This document shows, piece by piece, positions 9,858 through 18,247 of a stretch of 41,272 nucleotides of DNA. The notes under the pieces are model-generated. The model did not search any database. It saw only the letters and a program-made list of their open reading frames with translations, and had not been told where the DNA came from. The stretch lies in assembly GCA_026197075.1 (NCBI GenBank), contig JAPHQV010000005.1:1-41272 (forward strand), in the 5' to 3' direction. Both the position numbers and the translations under genes were made by a program. Position 1 is the first letter of the stretch, and each line of letters opens with the position of its first letter. Origin of the DNA: Gammaproteobacteria bacterium. GTDB lineage: Bacteria > Pseudomonadota > Gammaproteobacteria > DSM-19610.

Positions 9858-10148
9858 TCACACACATCCGGTTGGCTTCGGCAGGCCGCCCCACTTGCAG
9901 ATCAGCTTCATGGGACCCTTCTGGAAGATGTCGTATAAATCCTTGGTGCTGACGCCCTGGGCCTTGGCAAAACGGCGGATGGGAGGCACGACTCCGTCGG
10001 TTTCGTACATCTGGCGCGCGTCGAGGATGAATTTCATGATCTGGTCGTCGATCTCGAACTCGTCGCGACGCGCCAGCTCGCGGGCCACTTCCTCGTTCCA
10101 GTCGTCGCGGTTCGTCAAAAAGCCTTCGCCGTCGGTTTGAATGTCCAT
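9858..10148 (-). CDS. DsrC/TusE family sulfur-carrier-like protein, short form
   Basis: A 96-residue protein of the DsrC/TusE family. It has DGEGFLTNRDDWNEEVA at the N-terminus and ends CKWGGLPKPTGCV. Both cysteines used by dissimilatory DsrC are present, the penultimate one and one eleven positions before it; TusE of E. coli keeps only the penultimate one. However, the loop between the KA and LY motifs is about seven residues shorter than in Allochromatium DsrC, lacking the insertion typical of the true dissimilatory protein. No dsrAB or tus genes are nearby. It may be a regulatory or alternative sulfur-trafficking paralogue. The ATG at 10148 follows GGAGG-like sequence. Downstream of selO across repeat element 10189-10340. 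Confidence 0.85.
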   Translation of the reverse strand: MDIQTDGEGFLTNRDDWNEEVARELARRDEFEIDDQIMKFILDARQMYETDGVVPPIRRFAKAQGVSTKDLYDIFQKGPMKLICKWGGLPKPTGCV

Positions 10149-10188
10149 AAGCTTCCTCCGTGGTTTGTGAATGAATGCAAGGGTAGTG

Positions 10189-10340
10189 GCTGGTGAAGGA
10201 TCCTGCCTGCTGGCGGGTGTCGGCCGCATGGACGCGGCCGTCAAGCCTACAGGGACAAGGTGAGACCGCATAGCGGTCGATAAGGTGCCCTGGGGCATGT
10301 ATTCACGGCGTCCCGCCAGCAGGCAGGATCCTTCACCAGC
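10189..10340. repeat. Long palindromic element, copy A (diverged core)
   Basis: Perfect 29-bp inverted arms (10189-10217 and 10312-10340) enclose 94 nt. The centre keeps the family core (GTCGGCCGC, GCGGCCGTC, CTACAGGGA, then ATGTATTCAC) but has about 40 extra bases containing another hairpin, GACCGC-ATA-GCGGTC (10264-10278). The arms have no similarity to those of copies B (15057-15164) and C (21048-21149). It lies between co-directional selO and the DsrC-like gene. Confidence 0.9.
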
Positions 10341-10352
10341 TGCCCATGTCCG

Positions 10353-11825
10353 TCAGGACGAACAACTCACCTCCAGCCGCCGTCCCCAGTCCGGCGGCGG
10401 CGCCGCGTAGGCGGCCATCTCCGGTTGTTCGTCAAAAGGCCGTTGCAACAGCGCCAGCAGGCGGTCGATTTCACGGTAATCCCCGCCTTGCGCGGCACGG
10501 ATGGCCTGCTCGGCCAGGTAGTTGCGCAGTATGTACTTGGGATTCACGGCTTGCATGCGCGCCTGTCGTTCGGAGGCGTCCACGCCTTCCTGTGCCAGTC
10601 GTTGGCGGTAGTCCTGCGCCCAGCTATCGAAGCCGTCTCGATCCACGAAGGAATCGCGCAGCGGACAGCCCGGGTCGTCGAAGTGCGCCAGGGCGCGGAA
10701 GCTGTTGGTGTAGTCGCAGTGATTGGCGGCCAGCAGGTCCAGCCAGCCCTGCGCCAATGCGGCATCGTCCGGCTGCCGTTCCCACAGCCCCAGCTTGGTG
10801 GCCATGCCCTGGTCATGGGCCTGGCGGAACTGTTCCTGGTAAAGATCGAAACCGGCCTTGGCCAGCTCCACCGCGGCGTCCGGTTCGGGGTGCAACAGGG
10901 GCAACAGGGCCTGGGCCAGGCAGCTGATGTTCCACAGGCCGATGTCCGGCTGACGATCGAAGGCGTAGCGGCCGTGATGATCGGAGTGGTTGCAGATGAA
11001 TCCGGGCTGGTAGTCATCCAGGAAACCGAAGGGACCATAGTCCAGTGTAAGGCCCAGGATGGACATGTTGTCCGTGTTCATCACCCCGTGGGCGAAACCC
11101 ACCAGCTGCCATTGGGCGATCAGGCGGGCGGTGCGTGCCACCACTTCCTGGTACAAGGCCAGGTAGCGATCCTCCCGCTCCCGGAGTTCGGGATAGTGGT
11201 GTTCGATGACATAGTCGGTCAGCTGCCGCAGCCGGTCATGCTGGCCGCGGTAGAAGAATACCTCGAAGGAGCCGAAGCGCACATGGCTCGGCGCCATGCG
11301 CAGCAACAGGGCGCCGACCTCGATCTGTTCACGGTACACTTCTTCCTCGCTGCCCAGCATGCACAGGGCGCGGGTGGTGGGTATGCCCAGGCCGTGCATG
11401 GCCTCGGAGCAGAGGTATTCGCGTACCGTGGAGCGCAACACGGCACGGCCGTCACCCCGGCGTGAATAGGGAGTAGGGCCGGCGCCCTTGAGTTGCAGCT
11501 CCCAACGCTCGCCGCGCTGGTTCAGCACCTCGCCGAGGAGGATGGCGCGGCCATCGCCGAGCTGCTCCACGTAGTGGCCGAACTGGTGGCCGGCATAGAG
11601 CATGGCGATGGGGTCGGCGCCGGGCAGGGGGCGGCTGCCATTGAGATAGTCCACGAACTCGGCACGCCCCGCGTCACCCGGGTCCAGGTCGATGAGCGCG
11701 GCCGCCGCCTCGTTGAAGCTGGCCAGGTGGGCGGCCAGCAACGGGGTGGGTTGCAGGCGGCCGTGAAAGTCCTCCGGCAGGCGTCCGAAACTGTTGCTGT
11801 ACTGCAGTTGTTCGAGGCTGGGCAT
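10353..11825 (-). CDS. selO: SelO (YdiU) family protein adenylyltransferase
   Basis: A 490-residue pseudokinase-fold enzyme that transfers AMP from ATP to hydroxyl side chains of target proteins, linked to redox stress. Recognisable blocks are MLYAGHQFGHYVEQLGDGRA, the Lys-containing LQLKGAGPTPYSRRGDGRAV, and HGVMNTDNMSILGLTLDYGPFGF with the metal-binding Asn and Asp. The C-terminus is LEVSCSS, where animal SelO has selenocysteine; bacterial homologues usually have this cysteine. The ATG at 11825 is chosen because it opens with MPSLEQLQYSNSF; a TTG at 11861 would add 12 residues and cannot be excluded. It is followed 12 nt later by palindromic element A. Confidence 0.95.
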   Translation of the reverse strand: MPSLEQLQYSNSFGRLPEDFHGRLQPTPLLAAHLASFNEAAAALIDLDPGDAGRAEFVDYLNGSRPLPGADPIAMLYAGHQFGHYVEQLGDGRAILLGEVLNQRGERWELQLKGAGPTPYSRRGDGRAVLRSTVREYLCSEAMHGLGIPTTRALCMLGSEEEVYREQIEVGALLLRMAPSHVRFGSFEVFFYRGQHDRLRQLTDYVIEHHYPELREREDRYLALYQEVVARTARLIAQWQLVGFAHGVMNTDNMSILGLTLDYGPFGFLDDYQPGFICNHSDHHGRYAFDRQPDIGLWNISCLAQALLPLLHPEPDAAVELAKAGFDLYQEQFRQAHDQGMATKLGLWERQPDDAALAQGWLDLLAANHCDYTNSFRALAHFDDPGCPLRDSFVDRDGFDSWAQDYRQRLAQEGVDASERQARMQAVNPKYILRNYLAEQAIRAAQGGDYREIDRLLALLQRPFDEQPEMAAYAAPPPDWGRRLEVSCSS

Positions 11826-11881
11826 GGAAGCGATGATGGGCAGCGTTCCGGACGGCTTCAACCCCTGGGACTTGCAGGAAT

Positions 11882-11911
11882 TTCACCGGGGTCGGAAGGT
11901 ATCGTTACAAT
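11882..11911 (+). promoter_or_regulatory. Possible sigma-70 promoter of the FKBP gene
   Basis: TTCACC (11882-11887) and TACAAT (11906-11911) are 18 nt apart, about 65 nt upstream of the FKBP start. The -10 is good and the -35 is weak. The dRS3-like palindrome would fall in the transcribed leader. Confidence 0.35.
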
Positions 11912-11921
11912 GAATCCCGTC

Positions 11922-11941
11922 ATTCCCGCGCAGGCGGGAAT
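11922..11941. repeat. dRS3-like 20-bp palindrome (ATTCCC-N8-GGGAAT)
   Basis: ATTCCCGCGCAGGCGGGAAT fits the ATTCCC-N8-GGGAAT pattern known as dRS3 in Neisseria and found in many other Proteobacteria. Only one copy was seen in the window. It lies just upstream of the FKBP gene. Confidence 0.75.
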
Positions 11942-11975
11942 CCATGTGTTTGCCACCAGTCATGTACGGGGCCTC

Positions 11976-12503
11976 ATGAGCGAACAAAAACTGCATTTCA
12001 TCAGCAAGCCCAACTATGGCCGCATCCGCAAGGACAAGGTGGTGCGGCTGCGCTACGCCGTGTTCGACCGCCAGGGCGAGCATGCCCTGGAATTCCGTGA
12101 TGACCTCTACTACCTGCATGGTGGCTACGGTGGCGCCTTTCCCAAGATCGAGGCGGCCCTGGAGGGCATGGACATCCACGCCAAGACCGAGGTGGAACTG
12201 GAACCGGAGGATGGCTATGGACCTTACGATCCTGCCCTCCTGATCACGGCTCCGCTGGAGGAATTCCCGCCCGAGGCCCGCGAGCTTGGCGCGCGACTGG
12301 AGGGCGAAACGCCTGATGGTCGCAGCGTACCCTTCCGGGTGGTGAAACTGGAGGGCGACCGGCTCACGGTGGATGGCAATCATCCCCTGGCGGGGCGGCA
12401 GTTGCGCTTTGTCCTGGAGGTGCTGGACATCCGTGATGCCACGGAGGCAGAGATCGCCGCCGGTCATGCCTTCGTCCACCCTCGGGAGGGCGTGCGGCAC
12501 TAG
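11976..12503 (+). CDS. FKBP-type peptidyl-prolyl cis-trans isomerase, SlyD-like
   Basis: A 175-residue FKBP-family protein. The SlyD-type layout is visible: a split FKBP core (VVRLRYAVFDRQGEHALEF, then YLHGGYGGAFPKIEAALEGM) with an inserted flap domain (EDGYGPYDPALL through FPPEARELGARLE) and a return to the core at VDGNHPLAGRQLRFVLEVLDI. It probably catalyses prolyl isomerisation and acts as a chaperone in the cytoplasm. Unlike E. coli SlyD it lacks the His/Cys-rich nickel-binding tail, ending HAFVHPREGVRH. Start at the ATG before SEQKLHF; the longer upstream frame is the antisense of selO. HrpB follows on the same strand. Confidence 0.9.
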   Translation: MSEQKLHFISKPNYGRIRKDKVVRLRYAVFDRQGEHALEFRDDLYYLHGGYGGAFPKIEAALEGMDIHAKTEVELEPEDGYGPYDPALLITAPLEEFPPEARELGARLEGETPDGRSVPFRVVKLEGDRLTVDGNHPLAGRQLRFVLEVLDIRDATEAEIAAGHAFVHPREGVRH

Positions 12504-12550
12504 CCCGTGGACGGCCCCGGTCCCCGTCCGCGATGCGCTTCCCCGTCTCT

Positions 12551-15046
12551 ATGATTTCCCTGCCCATCGATCCCCTGTTGCCCGAGATCCGGCGCGTGCT
12601 ACAGGTCCACAACCGGCTGGTCATCCAGGCCGCGCCCGGTGCCGGCAAGACCACCCGCGTCCCGCCGGCCCTGCTGGACACGGACTGGCTGGGCGAACGA
12701 CGCATCCTCCTGCTGGAGCCACGTCGGCTGGCCACGCGGGCGGCGGCGCGGCGCATGGCCGCGGAACGGGGTGAGGCGGTGGGCGAGACCATCGGCTATC
12801 GCACCCGCCTGGATACCAAAGTGGGTCCGCGCACCCGCATCGAGGTGGTCACCGAGGGCATCCTCACGCGCATGCTGCAGCAGGACCCGGCCCTGGAGGG
12901 TGTCGGCGCCGTGCTGTTCGATGAATTCCACGAGCGCAGCCTGCAGGCGGACCTGGGCCTCGCCCTGAGCCTGGAATCCCAGGCCGCCCTGCGCGAGGAC
13001 CTGCGCCTGCTGGTGATGTCCGCCACCCTCGAAGGCATTCCCCTGGAGGACTACCTGGACGCGCCGGTGCTGTGCAGTACCGGGCGCAGTTACCCGGTGA
13101 GCGTGCACTACCAGGCCTGTGGCGAGGCCGCGGATCGCACCCCCATCACCCAGGTGGTGCGCACGGTGCTGCGGGCACTGGAGGAGCAGGAGGGAGACAT
13201 CCTGGTGTTCCTGCCCGGTACCGGCGAGATCCGCCGCGTGCTGGGGGGTCTGGAGCAGGCCCGCCTGGATCCTTCCATCCTGCTCTGTCCCCTCTACGGC
13301 GATTTGGAAGCCGCTGCCCAGGATGCGGCCATCCAGCCGGCACCGGCCGGTCGGCGCAAGCTGGTGCTGGCGACGGCCATTGCCGAGACCAGTCTCACCA
13401 TCGAAGGCGTGCGCGTGGTGGTGGATGCGGGACGCGCGCGGGTGGCGCGCTTCGATCCCGCCAGCGGCATGACCCGGCTGGTGACCCAGCGGGTCTCGAA
13501 GGCGGCGGCGACCCAGCGGTGCGGCCGCGCCGGCCGCACGGCCCCGGGCAGCTGCTATCGGCTCTGGGACCAAGGCACCCAGGCGGGCCTGCTGGCACAG
13601 ACCCCGGCGGAGATCCTGGCCGCAGACCTCGCCCCCCTGGCCCTGGAGCTGGCGCGCTGGGGTACCCGCGATCCCGCCAGCCTGCGCTGGCTCGATGCCC
13701 CACCGGCGGGCGCCTATGCCCGCGCCGTGACCCTGTTGCAGGCGTTGCAGGCCCTCGATGCCGAGGGCGGCATCACCCCCCACGGCCGGCGCATGGCGGA
13801 GCTGCCCCTGCATCCGCGCCTCGCGCACATGGTATTGCGTGGCCACGAAGTGGGTCTGGGTGGGCTGGCCTGCGAGCTCGCGGCCCTGTTGAGCGAGCGC
13901 GATATCCTGCGCGGCCGGGAGCGGGACCTGGACCTGCAGCATCGGGTGGAACTGCTGCGTCAGGCGGGTCGGGACGGGTCTCTCGACCGGGCGGCCCGCC
14001 AGCGGGTACTGCAGGTGGTGACACAGCTGCGGCGTGGCCTCGGAATCAAGGCCCAGGACGACCCCGCCGGGAATACCGGCCTGCTGGTGGCCCTGGCCTA
14101 TCCCGATCGCATCGCCCGTACCCGGGACGGCCAGCCGGGCCGCTACCGGCTGAGCGGTGGCCAGGGTGCCTTCCTGGATCCGGGGGATGCCCTCGGGGAT
14201 GCCGAGTATCTCGCCATCGCCGCCCTCGACGGGGACCGGCGCGAGGCACGCATCTTTCTGGCCGCGCGGCTGGCCCGGGAGGATCTGGAGCGGGTCTTCG
14301 CCGACCAGGTCCATGTGGTAGAGCAGGTGCGGTGGGACGCGGTTGCCCTGCGGGTGACGGCGCGTCGCCAGCTGCGACTTGGCGCACTGGTGCTGAAGGA
14401 TGCGCCGCTGGCCCGACCGGATCCCGCCGCCCAGGCCCGTGCTCTGCTGGAAGGGGTGCGCCAGCAGGGACTGGTGGCGCTGCCCTGGAGCGAGGCGGCG
14501 CGCCAGTTGCAGGCGCGACTTGCCTTCCTGCGCGACGTGGATGAAACCGGCGACTGGCCGGACCTGTCCGATTCGACACTGGAAGCCACCCTGGAGGATT
14601 GGCTCTTGCCCTGGCTACAGGGCCTGCACCGCTGGGACCAGGTGCAACGCCTGGACCTGGCCGCCTTGCTGCTGGAAAACCGCCTCGACTGGAACCTGCG
14701 CCAGCGCCTTGAGGACTGGGCTCCCACCCATATTTCCGTACCCAGCGGTTCACGCCTGCGGGTAGACTATGCCGCCGGCGAGATCCCGGTGCTGGCGGTG
14801 CGGTTGCAGGAGATGTTCGGCTGCGCGGACACGCCGCGCATTGCCGGCGGACGGGTGCCGGTGCTGTTGCACCTGCTGTCACCGGCGCGGCGCCCGGTGC
14901 AGGTGACCCGCGACCTGGCCAGCTTCTGGGACAAGGCCTATGCCGAGGTGAAGAAGGACCTCAAGGGGCGGTACCCGAAGCATTCCTGGCCCGATGATCC
15001 GCGCCAGGCGGAGGCGCGGCGGGGGGTGCGGCCGCGCCACGGATAA
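12551..15046 (+). CDS. hrpB: ATP-dependent helicase HrpB
   Basis: An 831-residue DEAH-type superfamily 2 helicase. Walker A is APGAGKTT (about 28-35), motif II is DEFH (124-127), motif III is SAT in VMSATLEG, and motif VI is QRCGRAGRTAPG. HrpB is recognised by MISLPIDPLLPEI at the N-terminus and by the HrpB-specific C-terminal region ending near SFWDKAYAEVKKDLKGRYPKHSWPDDP. Its role is not well defined; RNA remodelling is suggested by the family. An in-frame ATG at 12533 would add six residues. It starts 47 nt after the FKBP gene. Palindromic element B begins 10 nt after the stop. Confidence 0.96.
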   Translation: MISLPIDPLLPEIRRVLQVHNRLVIQAAPGAGKTTRVPPALLDTDWLGERRILLLEPRRLATRAAARRMAAERGEAVGETIGYRTRLDTKVGPRTRIEVVTEGILTRMLQQDPALEGVGAVLFDEFHERSLQADLGLALSLESQAALREDLRLLVMSATLEGIPLEDYLDAPVLCSTGRSYPVSVHYQACGEAADRTPITQVVRTVLRALEEQEGDILVFLPGTGEIRRVLGGLEQARLDPSILLCPLYGDLEAAAQDAAIQPAPAGRRKLVLATAIAETSLTIEGVRVVVDAGRARVARFDPASGMTRLVTQRVSKAAATQRCGRAGRTAPGSCYRLWDQGTQAGLLAQTPAEILAADLAPLALELARWGTRDPASLRWLDAPPAGAYARAVTLLQALQALDAEGGITPHGRRMAELPLHPRLAHMVLRGHEVGLGGLACELAALLSERDILRGRERDLDLQHRVELLRQAGRDGSLDRAARQRVLQVVTQLRRGLGIKAQDDPAGNTGLLVALAYPDRIARTRDGQPGRYRLSGGQGAFLDPGDALGDAEYLAIAALDGDRREARIFLAARLAREDLERVFADQVHVVEQVRWDAVALRVTARRQLRLGALVLKDAPLARPDPAAQARALLEGVRQQGLVALPWSEAARQLQARLAFLRDVDETGDWPDLSDSTLEATLEDWLLPWLQGLHRWDQVQRLDLAALLLENRLDWNLRQRLEDWAPTHISVPSGSRLRVDYAAGEIPVLAVRLQEMFGCADTPRIAGGRVPVLLHLLSPARRPVQVTRDLASFWDKAYAEVKKDLKGRYPKHSWPDDPRQAEARRGVRPRHG

Positions 15047-15056
15047 GCCTGCAGGA

Positions 15057-15164
15057 GGGCTTGGTTGATTTCCCATTGCGGGACTCGCTGTGAATACATC
15101 CCTGTACGCTCGATGGCCGCATCCCTGCGGCCAACGGTCCCGCGATGGGAAATCAACCAAGCCC
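15057..15164. repeat. Long palindromic element, copy B
   Basis: Arms of 27 bp (15057-15083 and 15138-15164) match at 26 positions, the exception being a T/C transition. The 54-nt centre, read on the minus strand, is 51/54 identical to the centre of copy C. It lies between hrpB and efpL, both on the plus strand. On the minus strand, 15096-15107 reads GTACAGGGATGT. Confidence 0.93.
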
Positions 15165-15201
15165 CGTGACTCTTAATCAATTTGCTTGTTCAGGAGACAA
15201 C

Positions 15202-15768
15202 ATGCCCAAGGCCAGTGAGCTGAAGAAAGGTGCCGTGGTGGAGATGGACGGTGAGGTCTACGTGGTGCGCCAGTTGGAGACCAAGAGTCCCTCCTCGCGC
15301 GGTGCCGTGACCCTGTACAAGGTGCGTTTCCAGAACGTGCGCAGCAAGCAGAAGCGCGACGAGACCTTCCGCGGCGACGACACGGTGCAGAACGTGGCCT
15401 TCGAGAAGCGGGCGGTGCAGTTCTCCTACCAGGACGGCGATATCTTCTACTTCATGGACAACGAGGACTACACCCAGTACGGACTCGATGCCGAGAGCCT
15501 GGAGGACCAGCGTCCCTACCTGACCGAGAGCCTGGAGGGCATTGCCCTGCTGCTGGTGGATGGCGCGGTGATCGCCCTGGAACTGCCCCAGTCCGTGGAC
15601 CTTGAAATCCTCGAGACGGCGCCGGCCATCAAGGGCGCCAGTGCCTCGGCGCGTACCAAGACCGCTGTGTTGTCCACCGGGCTGGAGGTACAGGTGCCCG
15701 AGTACCTGGCGACGGGGGAGGTGGTGCGGGTCAATACCGCGACGGGCAAGTTCATGTCCCGCAGCTAG
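15202..15768 (+). CDS. efpL: Elongation factor P-like protein EfpL (YeiP)
   Basis: A 188-residue three-domain EF-P paralogue. It binds the ribosome near the E site and relieves stalling at difficult motifs, notably polyproline. The YeiP subgroup is shown by Arg33 in the tip loop SPSSRGA, where canonical EF-P has the modified Lys, and by the conserved C-terminal blocks DLEILETAPAIKGASASART and STGLEVQVPEYLATGE. The ATG at 15202 has AGGAG at 15192-15196; an earlier in-frame ATG falls in palindromic element B and is rejected. A clear terminator follows. Confidence 0.96.
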   Translation: MPKASELKKGAVVEMDGEVYVVRQLETKSPSSRGAVTLYKVRFQNVRSKQKRDETFRGDDTVQNVAFEKRAVQFSYQDGDIFYFMDNEDYTQYGLDAESLEDQRPYLTESLEGIALLLVDGAVIALELPQSVDLEILETAPAIKGASASARTKTAVLSTGLEVQVPEYLATGEVVRVNTATGKFMSRS

Positions 15769-15778
15769 AAGCGGGAAA

Positions 15779-15809
15779 CAAAAACGGCGGCCCTCGGGCC
15801 GCCGTTTTT
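15779..15809 (+). terminator. Intrinsic terminator of efpL
   Basis: CGGCGGCCC pairs with GGGCCGCCG around a very short loop (15785-15804), with four A before and five T after. It lies 11 nt past the efpL stop and can also serve the convergent VWA gene. Confidence 0.93.
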
Positions 15810-15841
15810 GTCAGGGGTTTTTACATCCCCTTTTGCACAGC

Positions 15842-16678
15842 TCAGGCCCGGCGACGGACCAGCTGCAGGCCCAGCAGACCCAGGCCGAACAGGGCCAGGA
15901 TGGAGGGCTCGGACACCGAGGGATCTCCGCCATTATCGTTGCAGCCGGGTGCATTTGGGTTTTCATCGCAGAAGTCGATGGTTTCCTGCAGCTTGGCGTT
16001 GGCGAAGGCCGTCACGAAGTCCTCGACCACCTGCTGGTTGTTGGTGTTCAGGCTGTTCAGGTCGAACTGTTGGCCGTTGTTGGCCAGGGCCAGGGGCACA
16101 TAGCAGCTGGCATCGGCCGTCAGGCAGGCACCACCAAAGCTCACCACGGCGTTGAAGAGCGCATTGTTCTGCTTGAGCAGGCCATCCACCACGGCGTAGC
16201 TCGGCGCCAGGCCGTTCACGGCAAAGCCCGCGGCGGAGGAGGAGTCGTTATCCTCGTCGGTGAAGATGATGATGTTCTTCACCGCGTTGGGCCGGTAGGA
16301 GAACAGGTCGCTCTGGTTGTCGATGGCGTTCAGGGCGAAGGCGGTGGCGGAGAAGCCGGACTCGAAGCCACCGCTGATCTGCAGACCCTGGGCCGCGGTG
16401 GCCAGGCTGGCGGGATCGGTCAGGTCGGAGATCATGCGCGGCTGTGCGGCACTGGCGCCATAGCCCACCAGGCCGTACTGGGCGTCTACGCCGCCGGCGG
16501 ACAGGATGGAGGCGAACAGGCCGATGTTGTTGCGCAGGTTGGCCTGCACGGTGCCCATGGAGCCGGACTCGTCGACCAAAAAGACGATGTCGGTCATGAT
16601 GGCGGACTGGGCCGGGTTGCCGAAGCCGATCAGCGCGGCGGCCATGGCGGCGGAGGTGAAGAGTTGTTTTAGTTTCAT
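15842..16678 (-). CDS. VWA-domain protein with PEP-CTERM sorting signal
   Basis: A 278-residue secreted protein. Residues 1-26 are a signal peptide (opening MKLKQLF, as in PstS of this window). A von Willebrand A domain follows, with the metal-site motif DESGS (36-40), IIIFTDEDND and a Thr-containing middle. The C-terminus is a PEP-CTERM-type signal: SEPS, a 15-residue hydrophobic helix (ILALFGLGLLGLQLV) and RRRA. Exosortase normally recognises such signals and delivers the protein to the surface or extracellular matrix; no exosortase gene is in the window. Four cysteines near 190-245 may form disulfides. A sigma-54 promoter lies upstream at 16740-16756. Confidence 0.9.
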   Translation of the reverse strand: MKLKQLFTSAAMAAALIGFGNPAQSAIMTDIVFLVDESGSMGTVQANLRNNIGLFASILSAGGVDAQYGLVGYGASAAQPRMISDLTDPASLATAAQGLQISGGFESGFSATAFALNAIDNQSDLFSYRPNAVKNIIIFTDEDNDSSSAAGFAVNGLAPSYAVVDGLLKQNNALFNAVVSFGGACLTADASCYVPLALANNGQQFDLNSLNTNNQQVVEDFVTAFANAKLQETIDFCDENPNAPGCNDNGGDPSVSEPSILALFGLGLLGLQLVRRRA

Positions 16679-16739
16679 GTTAATGGCTCCTGGTGCTCTG
16701 CATGGAAATTGCCCGTTTGCACGGGTTTGCGGGATGTTT

Positions 16740-16756
16740 TGCAGGCATCGTGCCAG
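16740..16756 (-). promoter_or_regulatory. Sigma-54 (RpoN) promoter of the PEP-CTERM VWA gene
   Basis: On the minus strand the sequence is CTGGCACGATGCCTGCA, which matches the YTGGCACGRNNNTTGCW consensus at 16 of 17 positions. The -24 GG and -12 GC are exactly 10 nt apart. Transcription would start about 50 nt upstream of the VWA start codon. AT-rich DNA immediately upstream (about 16770-16800), with two TTAA-type motifs, could hold activator sites. PEP-CTERM systems often include a sigma-54-dependent regulator (PrsR type), which fits. Confidence 0.75.
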
Positions 16757-16853
16757 TTTCGATTTGTAGTTCTAAATTAATAGGTTAATCTTTTCCGTGA
16801 AATAACCCGGCGGCACGACTGTAAAATTCTTTGACTAACAGAAGGTGGTTTCC

Positions 16854-18068
16854 ATGAAGATCGGCACCCCATTATCCCCCGGGGCCACCCGGGTCATGCT
16901 GCTGGGCAGCGGCGAGCTGGGCAAGGAGGTGATCATTGCCCTGCAGCGTCTCGGCGTGGAGGTGATCGCCGTGGACCGCTATGCCCATGCCCCGGGCCAC
17001 CAGGTCGCACACCGTGCCCACGTCATCGACATGGCCGACGGTGCCGCCCTGCGCGGCCTCATCGAACAGGAACGGCCGCGGTTGGTGGTACCCGAGATCG
17101 AGGCCATCGCCACCGATACCCTGGCGGCGATCGAGGCCGAGGGCCTGGCCGAAGTCATTCCCACGGCCCGCGCCGCCCAGCTCACCATGAACCGCGAGGG
17201 CATCCGCCGGCTGGCGGCCGAGGAACTGGGGCTGCCCACCTCGCGCTATGCCTTCGCGGAAAGCCGGGAGGAACTGGCGGCCGCCATCGACACCGGCATC
17301 GGCTATCCCTGCATCGTCAAGCCGGTGATGTCCTCCTCGGGCAAGGGTCAGTCCACCCTGCGCGGCCCCGCTGACCTGGAGGCCGCCTGGGATCATGCCC
17401 TGAGCGGTGGCCGGGTCAAGCGCGCCCGGGTGATTGTGGAGGAGATGATCGATTTCGAGTACGAGATCACCCAGCTCACGGTGCGGGCCCTGAATGCGGC
17501 CGGTGTACTGGAGACACACTTCTGCGCACCCATCGGTCATGTGCAGGAGCAGGGTGATTACGTGGAAAGCTGGCAACCCCAGCCCATGAGCGCCACGGCC
17601 CTGGAGCGGGCGCGGGAAGTGGCGCGGCGCATCACCGACAGCCTTGGCGGGCGCGGCCTGTTCGGGGTGGAGCTGTTCGTGCGTGGCGACGAGGTCTGGT
17701 TCAGCGAGGTGAGCCCGCGTCCCCATGATACGGGTATGGTCACCATGGTCACCCAGCGCCAGAACGAATTCGAGTTACATGCCCGCGCCATCCTGGGCCT
17801 GCCGGTGTCCGTGGCCCTGGCGAGTCCGGGCGCCAGCGCGGTGATCTACGGTGGCCTGGATGAGAAGGGGATTGCCTTCGAGGGGCTGGAGCAGGCCCTG
17901 GCGGACCCGCAGGTGGAGCTGCGACTGTTCGGCAAGCCGGAATCCTTCCGACGCCGGCGCATGGGCGTGGCGCTGGCCTGGGCAGATACGGTGGAAGCGG
18001 CGCGCACGCGTGCCAAGACCGCCGCCGGCCAGGTTCGTCCGGTTGGCGCCCACTCCGTGGGCGAATGA
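16854..18068 (+). CDS. purT: Formate-dependent phosphoribosylglycinamide formyltransferase (GAR transformylase 2)
   Basis: A 404-residue ATP-grasp enzyme of purine synthesis. It forms formylglycinamide ribonucleotide from GAR, formate and ATP, bypassing the folate-dependent PurN. The N-terminal nucleotide-binding loop [12 protein letters not shown], the ATP-grasp block [14 protein letters not shown], and the metal-binding [22 protein letters not shown] are intact. Length is close to E. coli PurT (392). The ATG at 16854 follows AAGGTGG; a GTG three codons earlier overlaps that site and is rejected. A weak -10 (TAAAAT, 16822-16827) is present. Palindromic element D follows the stop. Confidence 0.97.
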   Translation: MKIGTPLSPGATRVMLLGSGELGKEVIIALQRLGVEVIAVDRYAHAPGHQVAHRAHVIDMADGAALRGLIEQERPRLVVPEIEAIATDTLAAIEAEGLAEVIPTARAAQLTMNREGIRRLAAEELGLPTSRYAFAESREELAAAIDTGIGYPCIVKPVMSSSGKGQSTLRGPADLEAAWDHALSGGRVKRARVIVEEMIDFEYEITQLTVRALNAAGVLETHFCAPIGHVQEQGDYVESWQPQPMSATALERAREVARRITDSLGGRGLFGVELFVRGDEVWFSEVSPRPHDTGMVTMVTQRQNEFELHARAILGLPVSVALASPGASAVIYGGLDEKGIAFEGLEQALADPQVELRLFGKPESFRRRRMGVALAWADTVEAARTRAKTAAGQVRPVGAHSVGE

Positions 18069-18078
18069 TCGGTTACGC

Positions 18079-18247
18079 CTAGGAGCCTGTCGGACTTGAG
18101 CGATCGTAGCGAGCAAGGTGGGAGAGTGAGGTCATTTTTTCGATCGTTTGAGGAGAATAGCCGTCGCTATTCGACGAAAAGGATCGGGAAAATGGGCCGC
18201 TCTCCCACCGGCGCAGTAGATCAGTCTCAAGTCCGACAGGCTCCTAG
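18079..18247. repeat. Nested palindromic element D (CTAGGAGCCTGTCGGAC type)
   Basis: Three nested inverted repeats are visible: perfect 22-bp outer arms (18079-18100 and 18226-18247), a 10-bp pair GGTGGGAGAG/CTCTCCCACC (18117-18126 and 18200-18209), and a central 7-bp hairpin GAATAGC-CGTC-GCTATTC (18155-18172). No reading frame is carried, so it looks like a MITE or REP-type element. The right arm supplies the TAG stop of the small gene 18244-18438. A solo half-arm recurs at 28613-28629. Confidence 0.9.

Noticed and set aside
11493-11975. N-terminal extension of the FKBP protein
   Set aside because: This part of the frame is antisense to selO and has no similarity to FKBP proteins; the ATG at 11976 gives the normal SlyD-like start.
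12599-14314. Long minus-strand open frame opposite hrpB
   Set aside because: It mirrors hrpB codons, is rich in Gln, His and Gly, and has no recognisable domain; hrpB is certain on the plus strand.
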